Shown: piece after piece, positions 53,963 through 63,635 of the stretch
How positions within the stretch are numbered: the stretch's first letter is position 1
Layout of the letters: each line of letters opens with the position of its first letter
Origin: Pontixanthobacter gangjinensis
GTDB taxonomy: Bacteria; Pseudomonadota; Alphaproteobacteria; Sphingomonadales; Sphingomonadaceae
DNA: 64,000 nt
Direction: 5' to 3'
NCBI RefSeq assembly: GCF_009827545.1
Contig: NZ_WTYS01000001.1
Coordinates: forward strand, 2,691,772-2,755,771
Position numbers and translations under genes: made by a program
Notes under the pieces: generated by a model
Told to the model about the DNA's origin: nothing
Database searches by the model: none
Seen by the model: only the letters and a program-made list of their open reading frames with translations

Positions 53963-54832
53963 ATGGCAATTCCCCCAGAACCGTGGCCCACTGGGCTTGT
54001 CGAGCAGCCCGAACCGCTGGTTCGCCGCGTACTTGCGCCAAACCCTTCACCATATACCTATACAGGCACCCAGACCTATCTGGTTGGGGCGGAAGACTCG
54101 ATTGCGGTCATTGACCCGGGACCGGACGAGCCGGCTCATATTGATGCGCTTATTGCCGCCATTGGCGATGCCAAAGTGTCCGCGATAATGTGCACTCACA
54201 CGCACCGCGACCATTCCCCTGCCGCCGCCCCTCTGGCAAAGCGAACAGGCGCGCCAATTGTCGGCTGCGCGCCACTTGTGCTTGAGGTCGATGGGCCACG
54301 TTCGGACGAAGCTTTCGATAAAACCTACGCGCCCGATCGCGTGCTCGAAGATGGCGAGCAAATGACCGGGCCCGGCTGGACACTCACTGCGGTCCACACG
54401 CCGGGCCATACGTCCAACCATTTATGTTTCGCGCTGGAAGAAAGCGGCGCGCTGTTCACCGGCGACCATGTGATGGGCTGGTCCACCAGCGTGGTCATTC
54501 CGCCCGATGGAAATATGGGCGATTATATGCGTAGCCTTGATAAGCTCTACGCCCGGGAAGACCGCATCTATTACGCCGCGCATGGCGCGCCGATGGAAAA
54601 GCCGCGCCAATTGGTTCGCGGAATGATGGGCCACCGCCGCCAGCGGGAGAACCAGATACTCCGCCTGCTGGGCGAAGCGGCGCAAAGCATCGAAAACCTG
54701 GTTCCGAAAATGTATAAGGGCCTCGACCCGCGATTAGTCGGCGCGGCCGGGATGTCGGTGAAGGCGCATTTGCTCGATCTGGAACAAAGGGGAATGGTCA
54801 TCCATTCTAACGGCATATGGCAGACACAGTAA
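53963..54832 (+). CDS. Metallo-beta-lactamase fold hydrolase
   Basis: A 289-aa MBL-fold protein resembling LACTB2-type hydrolases. Zinc ligands are visible in THTHRDHSP (HxHxDH), HTPGHTSNHL, FTGDHVMGW and the terminal His in YYAAHGAPM; a C-terminal winged-helix-like tail follows (LLGEAAQSIENLV... MSVKAHLLDLEQRGMV). ATG 53963 (MAIPPEPWPTG) is chosen over the further upstream start at 53888 since the domain begins after it. Substrate unknown, perhaps an RNA or thioester. It overlaps the DUF4230 gene by 16 bases. Confidence 0.88.
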   Translation: MAIPPEPWPTGLVEQPEPLVRRVLAPNPSPYTYTGTQTYLVGAEDSIAVIDPGPDEPAHIDALIAAIGDAKVSAIMCTHTHRDHSPAAAPLAKRTGAPIVGCAPLVLEVDGPRSDEAFDKTYAPDRVLEDGEQMTGPGWTLTAVHTPGHTSNHLCFALEESGALFTGDHVMGWSTSVVIPPDGNMGDYMRSLDKLYAREDRIYYAAHGAPMEKPRQLVRGMMGHRRQRENQILRLLGEAAQSIENLVPKMYKGLDPRLVGAAGMSVKAHLLDLEQRGMVIHSNGIWQTQ

Positions 54833-55527
54833 CAAAGCAGGATATTCGAATGGGCGGCGATGACTCTGCGCCGGTCTCGGAATCGCAATATCAGGGGAAG
54901 TCTCTTGCCCGCATTCAGGCCGTTCCGTGGCTGATCGTCATTCTGCTGATGGCGCTGACTGCATGGCTGGGCTGGCGTGCGTTCTTCTATCAGGAAGAAG
55001 GCGATCCGGTGGGCAGCGCGATGCTCGCGTTTGAGAAGCAAAACTCGCTGACCGTATTTAGTTCGCGGTTCGAAGTGGTCGCCGAAAGCGTCAACACCAC
55101 ATCACTGGGCCCAATCAATCTGGCAGAATCCCGCCAAGCAGCAATCATTCCCGCGACCATTGAATACCGTCTCGATTTGTCGACCATCGACCGTGACCGG
55201 TTTAATTGGGATGCTGGCGACGAGACTTTGGATATTACTCTGCCAGCACTCAAAATCTCCAAACCCAATCTTGACGAGGCGCAGCAAAAAACCTTCACCG
55301 AAGGTGTATGGGTCAGCCGCGGCGCGTCAGAAAACCTCAGCCGCGAAAATTCGCGTCAGGCTGAGGTGAAAGCCGCTGCCTTCGCTAAGAACCCGCAGGT
55401 TTTGGCAATGGCGAGAAGCGCCGCTAAGGAAGCGGTCAGACAAAATTTGACGATTCCGCTGCAAATCGCAGGATATGGCGATGTAACCGTAAATGTCCGG
55501 TTTGACGGAGAGAAGGTCCAGAAATGA
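54817..55527 (+). CDS. DUF4230 family membrane-anchored protein
   Basis: A 236-aa protein with one N-terminal transmembrane helix (about 33-54, IQAVPWLIVILLMALTAWLG) and a DUF4230-like extracytoplasmic domain (~65-230): NSLTVFSSRFEVVAESV, PATIEYRLDLS and the terminal helix MARSAAKEAVRQNLTIPLQI. Function unknown. It lies between the MBL-fold gene and nadA, with overlaps on both sides, so all three are one operon. Confidence 0.82.
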   Translation: MADTVTKQDIRMGGDDSAPVSESQYQGKSLARIQAVPWLIVILLMALTAWLGWRAFFYQEEGDPVGSAMLAFEKQNSLTVFSSRFEVVAESVNTTSLGPINLAESRQAAIIPATIEYRLDLSTIDRDRFNWDAGDETLDITLPALKISKPNLDEAQQKTFTEGVWVSRGASENLSRENSRQAEVKAAAFAKNPQVLAMARSAAKEAVRQNLTIPLQIAGYGDVTVNVRFDGEKVQK

Positions 55528-56510
55528 GCGTTCAGGATAAAGTACCAGCAGGCGCGGATTTGCTCGCGGAAATCAATCGCCTGCGTAAAGAACGCAACGC
55601 GGTTATCCTCGCGCATTATTACCAGCGGCCCGAAATTCAGGATTTGGCCGATTATGTCGGGGATAGTTTGCAGCTGAGCCAGATGGCGGCGGAAACCGAT
55701 GCCGATGTCATCGCCTTTTGCGGGGTCAAATTCATGGCCGATACCGCCAAAATCCTCAGCCCCGACAAAATCGTGGTGTTGCCCGATATGGATGCAGGGT
55801 GCAGTCTGGAAGACAGCTGCCCGCCGGACAAATTCAAAGCCTTCCGCGAGGCGCATCCCGACCACATCGCGCTGACTTACATCAATTGCTCGACAGAGGT
55901 GAAGGCGCTGTCCGATGTGATCGTAACCAGTTCCAGCGCGGAAACGATCCTGCAACAAATCCCCAAAGACCAGAAGATTATCTTCGGCCCCGACCGTCAC
56001 TTGGGCGGCTATCTCAGCCGCAAATTTGACCGCGAAATGCTGCTCTGGCCCGGTGTCTGCATCGTCCACGAAGCGTTCAGCGAAACCGAGCTGCTCAAGC
56101 TGAAAGAACAGCATCCCGATGCGCCGATTGCTGCGCATCCCGAATGCCCTCCCACTATTGTCGACCATGCCGATTATGTCGGGTCGACCAGCGGCATCCT
56201 AAAATTCGCCCAAGATTTTGAAGGCGATACGCTGATCGTCGCGACAGAGCCGCACATCATCCACCAAATGGAAAAGGCACTGCCGGAGAAAAACTTCATC
56301 GGCGCGCCCGGTGCAGACGGCAACTGCAATTGCAATATCTGCCCCTATATGGCGCTCAACACGCTTGAAAAACTCTACACCGCGCTCCGCGATCTTGAAC
56401 CGCGCATCGAGATTGAAGAAGGTCTGCGTTTGCGCGCCAAGAAGAGCCTCGACGCAATGCTGGAAATGGCGAGCGGCACGGTCGGCAAGGGTGATTTGGG
56501 TCCGGCCTGA
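55524..56510 (+). CDS. nadA: Quinolinate synthase
   Basis: A 328-aa [4Fe-4S] enzyme that condenses iminoaspartate with dihydroxyacetone phosphate to quinolinate for NAD synthesis. Typical parts are ILAHYYQRPEIQDLADYVGD at the N terminus, FCGVKFMADTAKILSP, YINCSTEVKALSDV, VHEAFSE, AHPECPPTIVDHADYVGSTS and the C-terminal cluster-binding NCNCNICPYMALNTLEKL. It overlaps the preceding gene by ATGA. nadB and nadC are not in the window. Confidence 0.96.
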   Translation: MSVQDKVPAGADLLAEINRLRKERNAVILAHYYQRPEIQDLADYVGDSLQLSQMAAETDADVIAFCGVKFMADTAKILSPDKIVVLPDMDAGCSLEDSCPPDKFKAFREAHPDHIALTYINCSTEVKALSDVIVTSSSAETILQQIPKDQKIIFGPDRHLGGYLSRKFDREMLLWPGVCIVHEAFSETELLKLKEQHPDAPIAAHPECPPTIVDHADYVGSTSGILKFAQDFEGDTLIVATEPHIIHQMEKALPEKNFIGAPGADGNCNCNICPYMALNTLEKLYTALRDLEPRIEIEEGLRLRAKKSLDAMLEMASGTVGKGDLGPA

Positions 56511-56564
56511 CAAGCCCTTCGCCCGTTTTGAGACCGTAACCGCGCCTAGAGGGAACGCCGACCA

Positions 56565-57887
56565 ATGCTGACACGCCTTCGCGCTGCTGCGCATTCGATC
56601 AATGCCAGCTATTGGTTCTTCCCTGCGCTATTTGCAATACTGGCGCTGCTGCTGGCATCGCTGACAATCCAGCTCGACCGATCAGGCTGGGCTGATTGGC
56701 TCGGCGAGATTGTGTGGCTGCACCCTGCGCGTCCTGATGGTGCGAGCAATATGCTCACCGTCATTGCTGGCAGTATGATCGGCGTCGCCTCAACTGTGTT
56801 TTCGATCACCATTGCCGCTGTCGCTTATGCAAGCGGCACCTATGGTCCGCGCTTGCTGACCAATTTCATGGAAGACCGCGGCAACCAGTTAAGTCTTGCG
56901 ACCTTTATCGGCACGTTTGTCTATTCGCTCACCGTGCTGCGCACTGTGCGGACGAGCGAGGAGCAGAATCTTCTATCCACTGCCGGTGGTATCGGAGATA
57001 TGTCCGGATTTGTGCCGCAATTGTCGCTGCTGGTTGCCTACGGGTTGATGGCGCTGTCTATCGCTGTGCTGGTCTATTTCCTCAACCACATCCCCGCTTC
57101 AATCCGGATCAATACCGTTTTACAGGAAATCGGTGAGCGGCTGATACATGACATTGGCACAATTTTCCCCGATCCTGCTGACGGCGGAGTCGAGATGAAA
57201 GCCCCGCAAGGGACGCCGGTCAACTCGCAGGACACCGGCTATATTCAAGTGATCGATTTTGAAGGGCTGGACGCGCTTGCCCGCGGTCACGATGCGGTGA
57301 TGAAACTGGCAGTGCGGACCGGCGATTTTATTCACCGCGATTTGCCACTGGTCTATTGGGCGGGTGACAAGCCGCCAAAGGACATAGACGGCGAGGTGCG
57401 CGATTGTTTCGCTTTGGGAGGGATGCGCACGCCCAATCAGGATTTGCATTTCCTGATCGACGAGCTGGTCGAAATCGGGCTGCGCGCACTATCTCCGGGG
57501 ATCAATGATCCGTTTACGGCGGTCACATCGGTCCATTGGCTGGGCGCGGCGACCGCGCAATTGGGCCAGCGCAAGCTTGTTCGCAGTTTTGGCGAGGCAC
57601 GGAATCCGAATGAGGATTGCCTGGTGCTGCTGAACGATGATTTCGCCCATTATATCCAGCGCGGTTTTGGCGGATTGCGTTCCGCGATGGCGGCCAGCCC
57701 AATCGCTGCGATAGTCGGCTTCGATGCAATGGCCAAGGCAGCGACGACGCTTGAAGATGCCTCCCGGCGCGCCGATTTGGCAAACGAAGTGGACCAATTA
57801 ATGCGGCAGGCGCGAGAATGTTTGACCGGGCCCGATTTGGAGCAGGTCGAGGCAAGCTATCAAGAGCTAAAAGCCAAACGCAACTAG
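56565..57887 (+). CDS. DUF2254 family membrane protein
   Basis: A 440-aa predicted inner-membrane protein. Four hydrophobic segments lie in the first ~180 residues (about 16-38, 60-88, 102-125 and 143-170), followed by a soluble C-terminal domain with GYIQVIDFEGLDALARGHD, RTGDFIHRDLPLVYW and LGLRALSPGINDPFTAVTSV-like family sequence. Function unknown. It follows nadA by 54 bases and overlaps the convergent EamA transporter gene by four bases. Confidence 0.87.
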   Translation: MLTRLRAAAHSINASYWFFPALFAILALLLASLTIQLDRSGWADWLGEIVWLHPARPDGASNMLTVIAGSMIGVASTVFSITIAAVAYASGTYGPRLLTNFMEDRGNQLSLATFIGTFVYSLTVLRTVRTSEEQNLLSTAGGIGDMSGFVPQLSLLVAYGLMALSIAVLVYFLNHIPASIRINTVLQEIGERLIHDIGTIFPDPADGGVEMKAPQGTPVNSQDTGYIQVIDFEGLDALARGHDAVMKLAVRTGDFIHRDLPLVYWAGDKPPKDIDGEVRDCFALGGMRTPNQDLHFLIDELVEIGLRALSPGINDPFTAVTSVHWLGAATAQLGQRKLVRSFGEARNPNEDCLVLLNDDFAHYIQRGFGGLRSAMAASPIAAIVGFDAMAKAATTLEDASRRADLANEVDQLMRQARECLTGPDLEQVEASYQELKAKRN

Positions 57888-58843
57888 CCGCTGGTTAAGC
57901 TGGGCGGCGTTGGCCGTTCATCACGCTTCAACCGCGCCACCAACAACGCCCCGCCCAGCAAGGCCATGCCAAGCACATCCATCGGCATCAGTACTTCGTC
58001 GAATACGCTGTACCCTATCACCGCCGCAATCGCAGGCTGCGTCAGCAATGCCAACCCGATGATCAGTGGCGGGAAGTGGCGTAGGCTGAACACCAGCAAC
58101 CCCTGCCCTATCAATTGACTGGTAACAAACAGGATGATCACGGGCGTCCAGTTAGTCGGCCAGACCGGTTCTCCCAAAAGCAGCGCCAGAGCCAAAATTA
58201 CCGGGCATGCGAATATGCTGACCCAAACAAGCAGGCTCCATGCACCGATGCCTTTGCGCGCATCTTGCAGAGTGAGCAGATAAACCGCGTAAAACAGACC
58301 AGCGGCAAGGCAAAACAGATCTCCGATCAAGGTCGCGACGCTGATTTCCAGACTGCGGCCCATCAAAATACTCGCCCCGCCTAGCGCGAATAGAATCGCG
58401 AGCCATTCGAGCCCCTTCGGCAGACTGCGGCTAATTATGAAGGTCCAGAACAACAGGACGAGGCTGCCCGCATTGCCGAACAAAGTCGCATTTCCGAGCC
58501 GCGTTTGCTCGATCCCAATATGCCAACTAGATAAATCCAGCGCAAAAGCGACCGCCCCAAGCGCGACCAGTATCAAAGTTGGCTTGGGGATTCCGGTTAA
58601 AGCTTGCCCGGTCGCCCGCGCGAACAAGGCGAGAAACGGCAATGCCAGAAAGAGCCGCCAGAATGCAGATGAAACTGGCCCAGTATCGGCCAGCCTGACA
58701 AACCATGGTCCGGTTGCCAAGGCCACATTGCCCAACAGCAACGCAGCAAGCAACACCCAGCGCGGCCAAGTTGCGCTGTCTGGGCTGATTGGTTTTGTTG
58801 CGCTTGAATTGGTCACGCACTCGCCATAGCTGTGTTGTAACAT
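57884..58843 (-). CDS. EamA/DMT family transporter
   Basis: A 319-aa protein with ten predicted hydrophobic helices in two EamA repeats (about 25-155 and 165-305), including SSAFWRLFLALPFLALFARA and LLTQPAIAAVIGYSVFDEVL, typical of drug/metabolite exporters. Substrate unknown. The start could be ATG 58843 or GTG 58816 (VTNSSATKPIS); the latter has GGCGAG upstream but close spacing. It is divergent from the OYE reductase gene with very little space. Confidence 0.88.
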   Translation of the reverse strand: MLQHSYGECVTNSSATKPISPDSATWPRWVLLAALLLGNVALATGPWFVRLADTGPVSSAFWRLFLALPFLALFARATGQALTGIPKPTLILVALGAVAFALDLSSWHIGIEQTRLGNATLFGNAGSLVLLFWTFIISRSLPKGLEWLAILFALGGASILMGRSLEISVATLIGDLFCLAAGLFYAVYLLTLQDARKGIGAWSLLVWVSIFACPVILALALLLGEPVWPTNWTPVIILFVTSQLIGQGLLVFSLRHFPPLIIGLALLTQPAIAAVIGYSVFDEVLMPMDVLGMALLGGALLVARLKRDERPTPPSLTSG

Positions 58844-58858
58844 CAGAATAAACGAAAA

Positions 58859-59971
58859 GTGAGACAGAATTTGACCGACATCTTGTTCCAGCCGATTAAA
58901 CTTGGCGCTTTTGAAGCGAAGAACCGCATCCTGATGGCGCCGCTAACACGCGGGCGGGCGACCACACCCGGCTTCGTTCCGAACGAAATGATGGTGACCT
59001 ATTACCGCCAGCGGGCAAGTGCTGGCCTGATTATCAGCGAAGCAACCGGCATCAGCGTTGAAGGACTCGGTTGGCCGTCTGCGCCAGGCATTTGGAGCGA
59101 TGAACAAGTTGTTGGCTGGAAAGCCGTGACCGATGCGGTGCACGCAGAAGGCGGCAAAATCGTGCTGCAAATGTGGCATATGGGCCGGATTGTTCACCCC
59201 GTCTTCCTGGACGGTCAGCCGCCGGTTTCCGCATCGGCAACAACCGCGCCGGGGCATGCGCACACGCCAACCGGACGGCAGGACCATCAACAGGCTCGGG
59301 CGCTCGAAACAGATGAAATTGCCCGCGTCGTTGCTGACTATCGCCACGCTGCAGAGAACGCCAAGAAAGCCGGTTTTGACGGAGTGCAATTGCACGGCGC
59401 GAACGGCTATCTGGTCGACCAATTTCTGCGCGAGACGACAAATTTGCGGACAGATAAATATGGCGGCTCGCCCGAAAACCGCACCCGTTTCCTGCGCGAA
59501 GTCCTGGAGGCGTTGGTTGATGTTTGGGGCGCCGACCGTGTTAGCGTGCGCCTGTCGCCAAATGGCGAAACTCAAGGCGCGGATGACAGCGACCCTGCGG
59601 CAATTTTCGGGGCAGCGGCAAAAGTGGTCGAAGATCTGAAGCTCGGCTTTCTCGAACTTCGCGAGCCCGGCCCCGAGGGAACTTTTGGCCAGACTGATGT
59701 GCCCAAGCAAAGCCCGATGATCCGCAAAATATATTCAGGCCCGCTGGTGCTGAATTCCGACTACACAGCCGAAGATGCGGTACGCGATATCGAATCCGGC
59801 CTGTGCGACGCGGTTGCATTTGGCCGGCCGTTCATCTCCAACCCCGATCTGCCCGATCGCATTGCCAAGGGCGCAGAATGGGCAGAAAACGTCAATGTCC
59901 CGCAAAGCTGGTATCTGCCCGGCGCGGCGGGATACGTTGATTATCCCACGCTCGCCGAGCAAGACGGATAA
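58859..59971 (+). CDS. Old yellow enzyme family FMN-dependent reductase (NemA-like)
   Basis: A 370-aa FMN-containing ene-reductase. The N terminus IKLGAFEAKNRILMAPLTRG, YYRQRASAGLIISEATGISV, LQMWHMGRIVHPVF, FDGVQLHGANGYLVDQFLR, TDKYGGSPENRTRFLREV, VSVRLSPNGE and the FMN phosphate region AVAFGRPFISNPDLP are diagnostic. Such enzymes reduce activated C=C bonds, nitro compounds or nitrate esters using NAD(P)H. Start uncertain: GTG 58859 or TTG 58871; neither has a strong ribosome site. Confidence 0.93.
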   Translation: MRQNLTDILFQPIKLGAFEAKNRILMAPLTRGRATTPGFVPNEMMVTYYRQRASAGLIISEATGISVEGLGWPSAPGIWSDEQVVGWKAVTDAVHAEGGKIVLQMWHMGRIVHPVFLDGQPPVSASATTAPGHAHTPTGRQDHQQARALETDEIARVVADYRHAAENAKKAGFDGVQLHGANGYLVDQFLRETTNLRTDKYGGSPENRTRFLREVLEALVDVWGADRVSVRLSPNGETQGADDSDPAAIFGAAAKVVEDLKLGFLELREPGPEGTFGQTDVPKQSPMIRKIYSGPLVLNSDYTAEDAVRDIESGLCDAVAFGRPFISNPDLPDRIAKGAEWAENVNVPQSWYLPGAAGYVDYPTLAEQDG

Positions 59972-60012
59972 GGGCAATCACTCCTTAAGAATTTGGCGCT
60001 ATCGCAATATCC

Positions 60013-60891
60013 ATGAGATCATGGTTATTTATCGATGGCGATAGCGCCACCAAACTGACGAAAGCCCCAATGGTCGGCGCCGATGCCGTCGTGGTGGATA
60101 TTTCCAAAATCGCAATCAGCGATGAAAGCCCTAAGATCATGGAGGGCATCGCAGATTGGCTGACGGCATACAGCGATCCACTCATCCTCAATAAAGCGTT
60201 CGCCCGGTGGCTGCGAATTAAACCGCTTGATGCTCCGCATTGGCGCGAAGACCTGCTGATCGCCATGAAGGGCGCGCCCGATGGTGTGGTGCTGCCAAAA
60301 ACCAGCGGGCCGGATCAAATTCGCACGCTGGCTTCTGAATTGTACGAAGTTGAGCAAAAACTTGGGCTGAAACACAACAGCACCAAGATCATCCCGCAAA
60401 TTGGCGAAACTGCACGCGCAGCGTTGACTATGAGCGATTTGACCCGCGATCCGCAGCCGCGCTTAACCGGCTTTGCCTGGAATGCGGACAATGTAGCGCG
60501 GGCGCTTGGTGCGACCCGCACTCACGATAAAGACGGCAATTGGACCGATTCCATGCGCCATGTCCGTGCAACAACACTGTTTCTTGCAAAGGCGATGGGG
60601 GTGATGGCAATCGAAACATCTGCATCCAACCCACGCGATGTCGAAGCCGGAATTGCAGAGGCTCGCGCTGCGAAGCACGATGGCTTCACCGGAGTCAGCG
60701 CGGTGCATCCGCGGCAAATTTCCGCGATCAATCAAGCTTTCTCGCTATCTGCGCAGGAGCGTGCAGAGGCAGAAGCAATTATCGGCCTTTTTGCCACCAA
60801 TCCGGGGGTTAAGACAGTCGAACATGAAGGCAAGCGATTGGACCAAAAAGATTTGGCTCAAATGAAGGAAGTTCGCGCGCTGGGCTGTTAA
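60013..60891 (+). CDS. HpcH/HpaI aldolase/citrate lyase family protein (CitE-like)
   Basis: A 292-aa CitE-like TIM-barrel protein. The N-terminal pattern LFIDGDSATKLTKAPMVGAD matches the family, but the usual acidic DLEDAV reads DISKIAI. The metal-binding Glu region is IPQIGETARAAL and the Asp region WNADNVARALGA, both kept; HPRQISAINQAF is the typical C-terminal strand. It may act on a CoA thioester such as malyl-CoA, or a related compound, but the altered motif leaves the reaction open. Confidence 0.82.
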   Translation: MRSWLFIDGDSATKLTKAPMVGADAVVVDISKIAISDESPKIMEGIADWLTAYSDPLILNKAFARWLRIKPLDAPHWREDLLIAMKGAPDGVVLPKTSGPDQIRTLASELYEVEQKLGLKHNSTKIIPQIGETARAALTMSDLTRDPQPRLTGFAWNADNVARALGATRTHDKDGNWTDSMRHVRATTLFLAKAMGVMAIETSASNPRDVEAGIAEARAAKHDGFTGVSAVHPRQISAINQAFSLSAQERAEAEAIIGLFATNPGVKTVEHEGKRLDQKDLAQMKEVRALGC

Positions 60892-60908
60892 TGGGCGAGT
60901 AAACTGGC

Positions 60909-61232
60909 CTATTGTGTATCGGCCTCAGCGGTTTCTTTACCGCTATCATCACCATTTTCCGCAATCACAGGGTCCGCTGCAATATCAGCAGCTTCATTGG
61001 GCGCCGAAGCCGGAGCTTTGGGATCGTTAGTGGCTTTGGCTGCAGGTGATTGCGAAGTGATCGTATCGAGCGGTAGCATTTCATCGCTGATTGACCCCTT
61101 CAGAACATCGCCCTCCGCCGCCTGCGTTTCATTTTCTGGCGTCGGCGCGGCAGGCTCGTCTTTACAGGCGGTAAGCAGCGCGAGCGTACACAGTGGTGCT
61201 GCAATTCGGCTTAGATTTCGGCGGGTCATCAT
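60909..61232 (-). CDS. Small hypothetical lipoprotein
   Basis: About 107 aa from ATG 61232 ([20 protein letters not shown]). The lipobox LLTAC gives Cys near residue 23; the mature part is low-complexity, acidic and Ala/Pro-rich with no recognisable domain. The start overlaps the lipB stop (ATGATGA), so it is translated with lipB. Function unknown. Confidence 0.65.
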   Translation of the reverse strand: MMTRRNLSRIAAPLCTLALLTACKDEPAAPTPENETQAAEGDVLKGSISDEMLPLDTITSQSPAAKATNDPKAPASAPNEAADIAADPVIAENGDDSGKETAEADTQ

Positions 61233-61906
61233 ATTTTCGCTCCAGTATTCTGGCTGAGCATATCGAGGAAAGCGTCCTTGCGCGCAAGCAGGGCATCGTC
61301 CCATTGCTCCGCGCTGATATTCATCCCCAGCCGTGCCAAGCTCGTCACGCCAAATTCAGCAATACCGCAGGGGACAATTCCTGCAAAATGCGACAGATCC
61401 GGGTCGAGATTGACCGAAAAGCCATGCATCGTCACCCAGCGGCGCACGCGCACACCGATTGCGCCAATTTTCGCTTCCTGCCCGTCAATATCGCGGGTCC
61501 AAATGCCGATGCGGCCATCGGCGCGCCAGCTTTCAACGCCCAAATCGGCCAGCGTCGCAATCACCCATCCTTCGAGACTATGGACGAAATGCCGCACGTC
61601 GCGGCCGCGTTTGGTCAGGTCGAGCAAGACATAGCCGATCCGCTGGCCGGGGCCGTGATAGGTATAACGTCCCCCTCGTCCCGCTTCGACCACCTCGAAC
61701 CGTGGATCGAGCAATTCACCCTCGCCCGCGCTGGTGCCAGCGGTGTAAACCGGCGGATGCTCCAGCAGCCACAGCAATTCGCTTGCCTCGCCAGCAGAGA
61801 TCGCGCGGTTGCGGCGGTCCATTTCATCCAATGCAGTGCGATACGGCACTTGGTCGGCGGCGCGGATGATTTCTACTGTCTTGTCGGCTGGCGATGTCAT
61901 AAACAT
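61229..61906 (-). CDS. lipB: Octanoyl-[ACP]:protein N-octanoyltransferase
   Basis: A 225-aa LipB that moves octanoyl from acyl carrier protein to lipoyl domains. The signature [41 protein letters not shown] with the catalytic Lys, and the catalytic Cys in GIVPCGI are present. Length is normal. Starts at Met1 or Met3 (61906 or 61900) are both possible. A small lipoprotein gene follows with an overlap. Confidence 0.95.
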   Translation of the reverse strand: MFMTSPADKTVEIIRAADQVPYRTALDEMDRRNRAISAGEASELLWLLEHPPVYTAGTSAGEGELLDPRFEVVEAGRGGRYTYHGPGQRIGYVLLDLTKRGRDVRHFVHSLEGWVIATLADLGVESWRADGRIGIWTRDIDGQEAKIGAIGVRVRRWVTMHGFSVNLDPDLSHFAGIVPCGIAEFGVTSLARLGMNISAEQWDDALLARKDAFLDMLSQNTGAKI

Positions 61907-61969
61907 TGCGTGGCGTGCGATGGTTGGCTTATCAAGAGCAATAACGAGAGATCTAGGGGAATATAAGCA

Positions 61970-62785
61970 ATGACATTCGATATGGGCCGGGCGTGGAATG
62001 ACGCTGTTAAGATACTCGCCGCCAATAAGGATGTGCTTGCCATCGTCGCTGGCGTGTTCTTTTTCCTACCTTCACTGGCGCTTAGTATCCTTGCGCCAGG
62101 GACAGAGTTGGAGGCTGCCGCAGGCGACCCCGACCGGATGCAAGCAGCGTTAATCGCTTATGCCAGCCAATTCGGATGGCTTTTTGCAATGTATGTTATC
62201 GCGACCACTGTCGGGACTTTAACCTTATACGCCTTGCTCGGCAGGCATCACCGGCCGAATGTTGGCGAGGCGATCAAGATCGGTTTTACCGCATTGCTAC
62301 CGTTTTTCGCAAGCAGCCTGATTGTCGGCATGTCCTTCGTGGTGTTGTTCCTGCTGGTGGGCCTGCTGGCGGGGGCGACTGGCTCCAGCGCTGTCGGAAT
62401 TATCCTCGGGATTGCGCTTGTGGGCCTATTTGTCTTCGTCTCGTTCCGCCTGATATTGGTCGGCCCGATCATGGCAATTGAAGGTATTTACAATCCCGTC
62501 GCGGCAATTTCACGCTCTTGGAGTCTGATTAAAGGCAATACCCGCTATATCATCGCGTTTGTTATCCTGGTGGTTCTGGCGATGATAATTGTTGGCGCGG
62601 TGCTGGGCATGATGTTTGCTTTGGTCGGCGCGTTAATGGGCGCAACCGCTGCCCTGTGGGTGAATGCGATACTCAGCGGCCTGCTGAGCGCAGTCATGTC
62701 GGTCATCATGCTGTCGATATATTGCGCAATCCACCAGCAGCTGGCTGGCGGCACATCGCAGGCCGATCTGGAAACCTTCGAGTAG
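61970..62785 (+). CDS. Multi-pass membrane protein of unknown function (YciC-like)
   Basis: A 271-aa protein with six hydrophobic helices (about 22-45, 65-90, 105-135, 138-165, 195-225 and 228-255). The segments [20 protein letters not shown] and [20 protein letters not shown] resemble the DUF7847/YciC-type and glycerophosphodiester-phosphodiesterase membrane domains. No catalytic motif is seen. GGGGAA lies upstream of the ATG. It stands alone, divergent from lipB. Confidence 0.78.
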   Translation: MTFDMGRAWNDAVKILAANKDVLAIVAGVFFFLPSLALSILAPGTELEAAAGDPDRMQAALIAYASQFGWLFAMYVIATTVGTLTLYALLGRHHRPNVGEAIKIGFTALLPFFASSLIVGMSFVVLFLLVGLLAGATGSSAVGIILGIALVGLFVFVSFRLILVGPIMAIEGIYNPVAAISRSWSLIKGNTRYIIAFVILVVLAMIIVGAVLGMMFALVGALMGATAALWVNAILSGLLSAVMSVIMLSIYCAIHQQLAGGTSQADLETFE

Positions 62786-62790
62786 TCGTT

Positions 62791-62804
62791 AGCCCAAGCG
62801 GGCT
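62791..62804 (+). terminator. Short hairpin after membrane protein gene
   Basis: AGCCC-AAGC-GGGCT forms a five-base stem six bases after the stop codon, between convergent genes. There is no T-run, so its effect is uncertain. Confidence 0.35.
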
Positions 62805-62827
62805 CGGCGTTTAAGGGGGTCCGGCGT

Positions 62828-63475
62828 TTAAACGGCGGTTTGGGCGGGTAGATCTTTCCAACCCCAGAACAGCTTGCACGGCAGCACGTTCCAGAATTCA
62901 AATCCCGCATCAATCCGGGTGAAGTGCTTAGCCATAAAGTCGCGCGCCTTGGCGCTGAATTGATAGACCAGGAATGCGCCGCCGGGCCGCAAAACGCGGT
63001 GCGTGGCGGCGGCGATGGCCGGGCCAACTCCGCCGGGTAAGGTGGAAAACGGCAGGCCGGACAGCACATAGTCCGCGTGATCATGGCCATGGTCGCGGAC
63101 GATGGCTTCGACATCAACCGCAGAGCCGAGGACAGCGGTAAAGCGCGGGTCGTCGATCGTCCGGTTAAGGTAATCGATAAACAGCGGATTGGTGTCGATT
63201 ACGATCAACGCGCCATCGGGGCGTAAGTGGGCCAAGACCGGATCGCAAAATGTCCCCACACCGGGGCCATATTCGACGAACAATTTGCACTCGTCCCACT
63301 TAACCGGCGCGAGCATTTTGCCGATGGTAAAGCGTGACGAGGGAATGATCGAACCAACCATTTTCGGATGCTCGATAAAGCCGCGAAGGAACACACCCCA
63401 CTGACCCAAAAAACGGTTTGGCCGCTTGGCGTTCTTGCTATGCGCTGCGGGAACAGCATGCTTGGTGTCTTTCAA
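62828..63475 (-). CDS. SAM-dependent methyltransferase, phospholipid N-methyltransferase-like (PmtA-like)
   Basis: A 215-aa class I methyltransferase. The N-terminal FLRGFIEHPKMVGSIIPSSR is typical of PmtA-like phospholipid N-methyltransferases and relatives. The SAM motif I is FVEYGPGVGTFCDPVLAHLR (residues ~67-86), motif II has LIVIDTNPLFIDYL, and SGLPFSTLP resembles motif IV. It may methylate phosphatidylethanolamine toward phosphatidylcholine; rRNA-type or other substrates cannot be excluded. Confidence 0.82.
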   Translation of the reverse strand: MKDTKHAVPAAHSKNAKRPNRFLGQWGVFLRGFIEHPKMVGSIIPSSRFTIGKMLAPVKWDECKLFVEYGPGVGTFCDPVLAHLRPDGALIVIDTNPLFIDYLNRTIDDPRFTAVLGSAVDVEAIVRDHGHDHADYVLSGLPFSTLPGGVGPAIAAATHRVLRPGGAFLVYQFSAKARDFMAKHFTRIDAGFEFWNVLPCKLFWGWKDLPAQTAV

Positions 63476-63635
63476 AATGATTTCCGTTACTTAAAGCTCA
63501 AACATCTGCGCAGGCGGCCCTTACGTAACAGCCGCGTTGGCAAATTCAGCGATGCTTGGCAAGCTGCAGCCGGGCTTAACCTGAAACACTGCGGCCCATT
63601 GCCTATTCAGCCATAGCGGACTAGCCGCTGAACCC

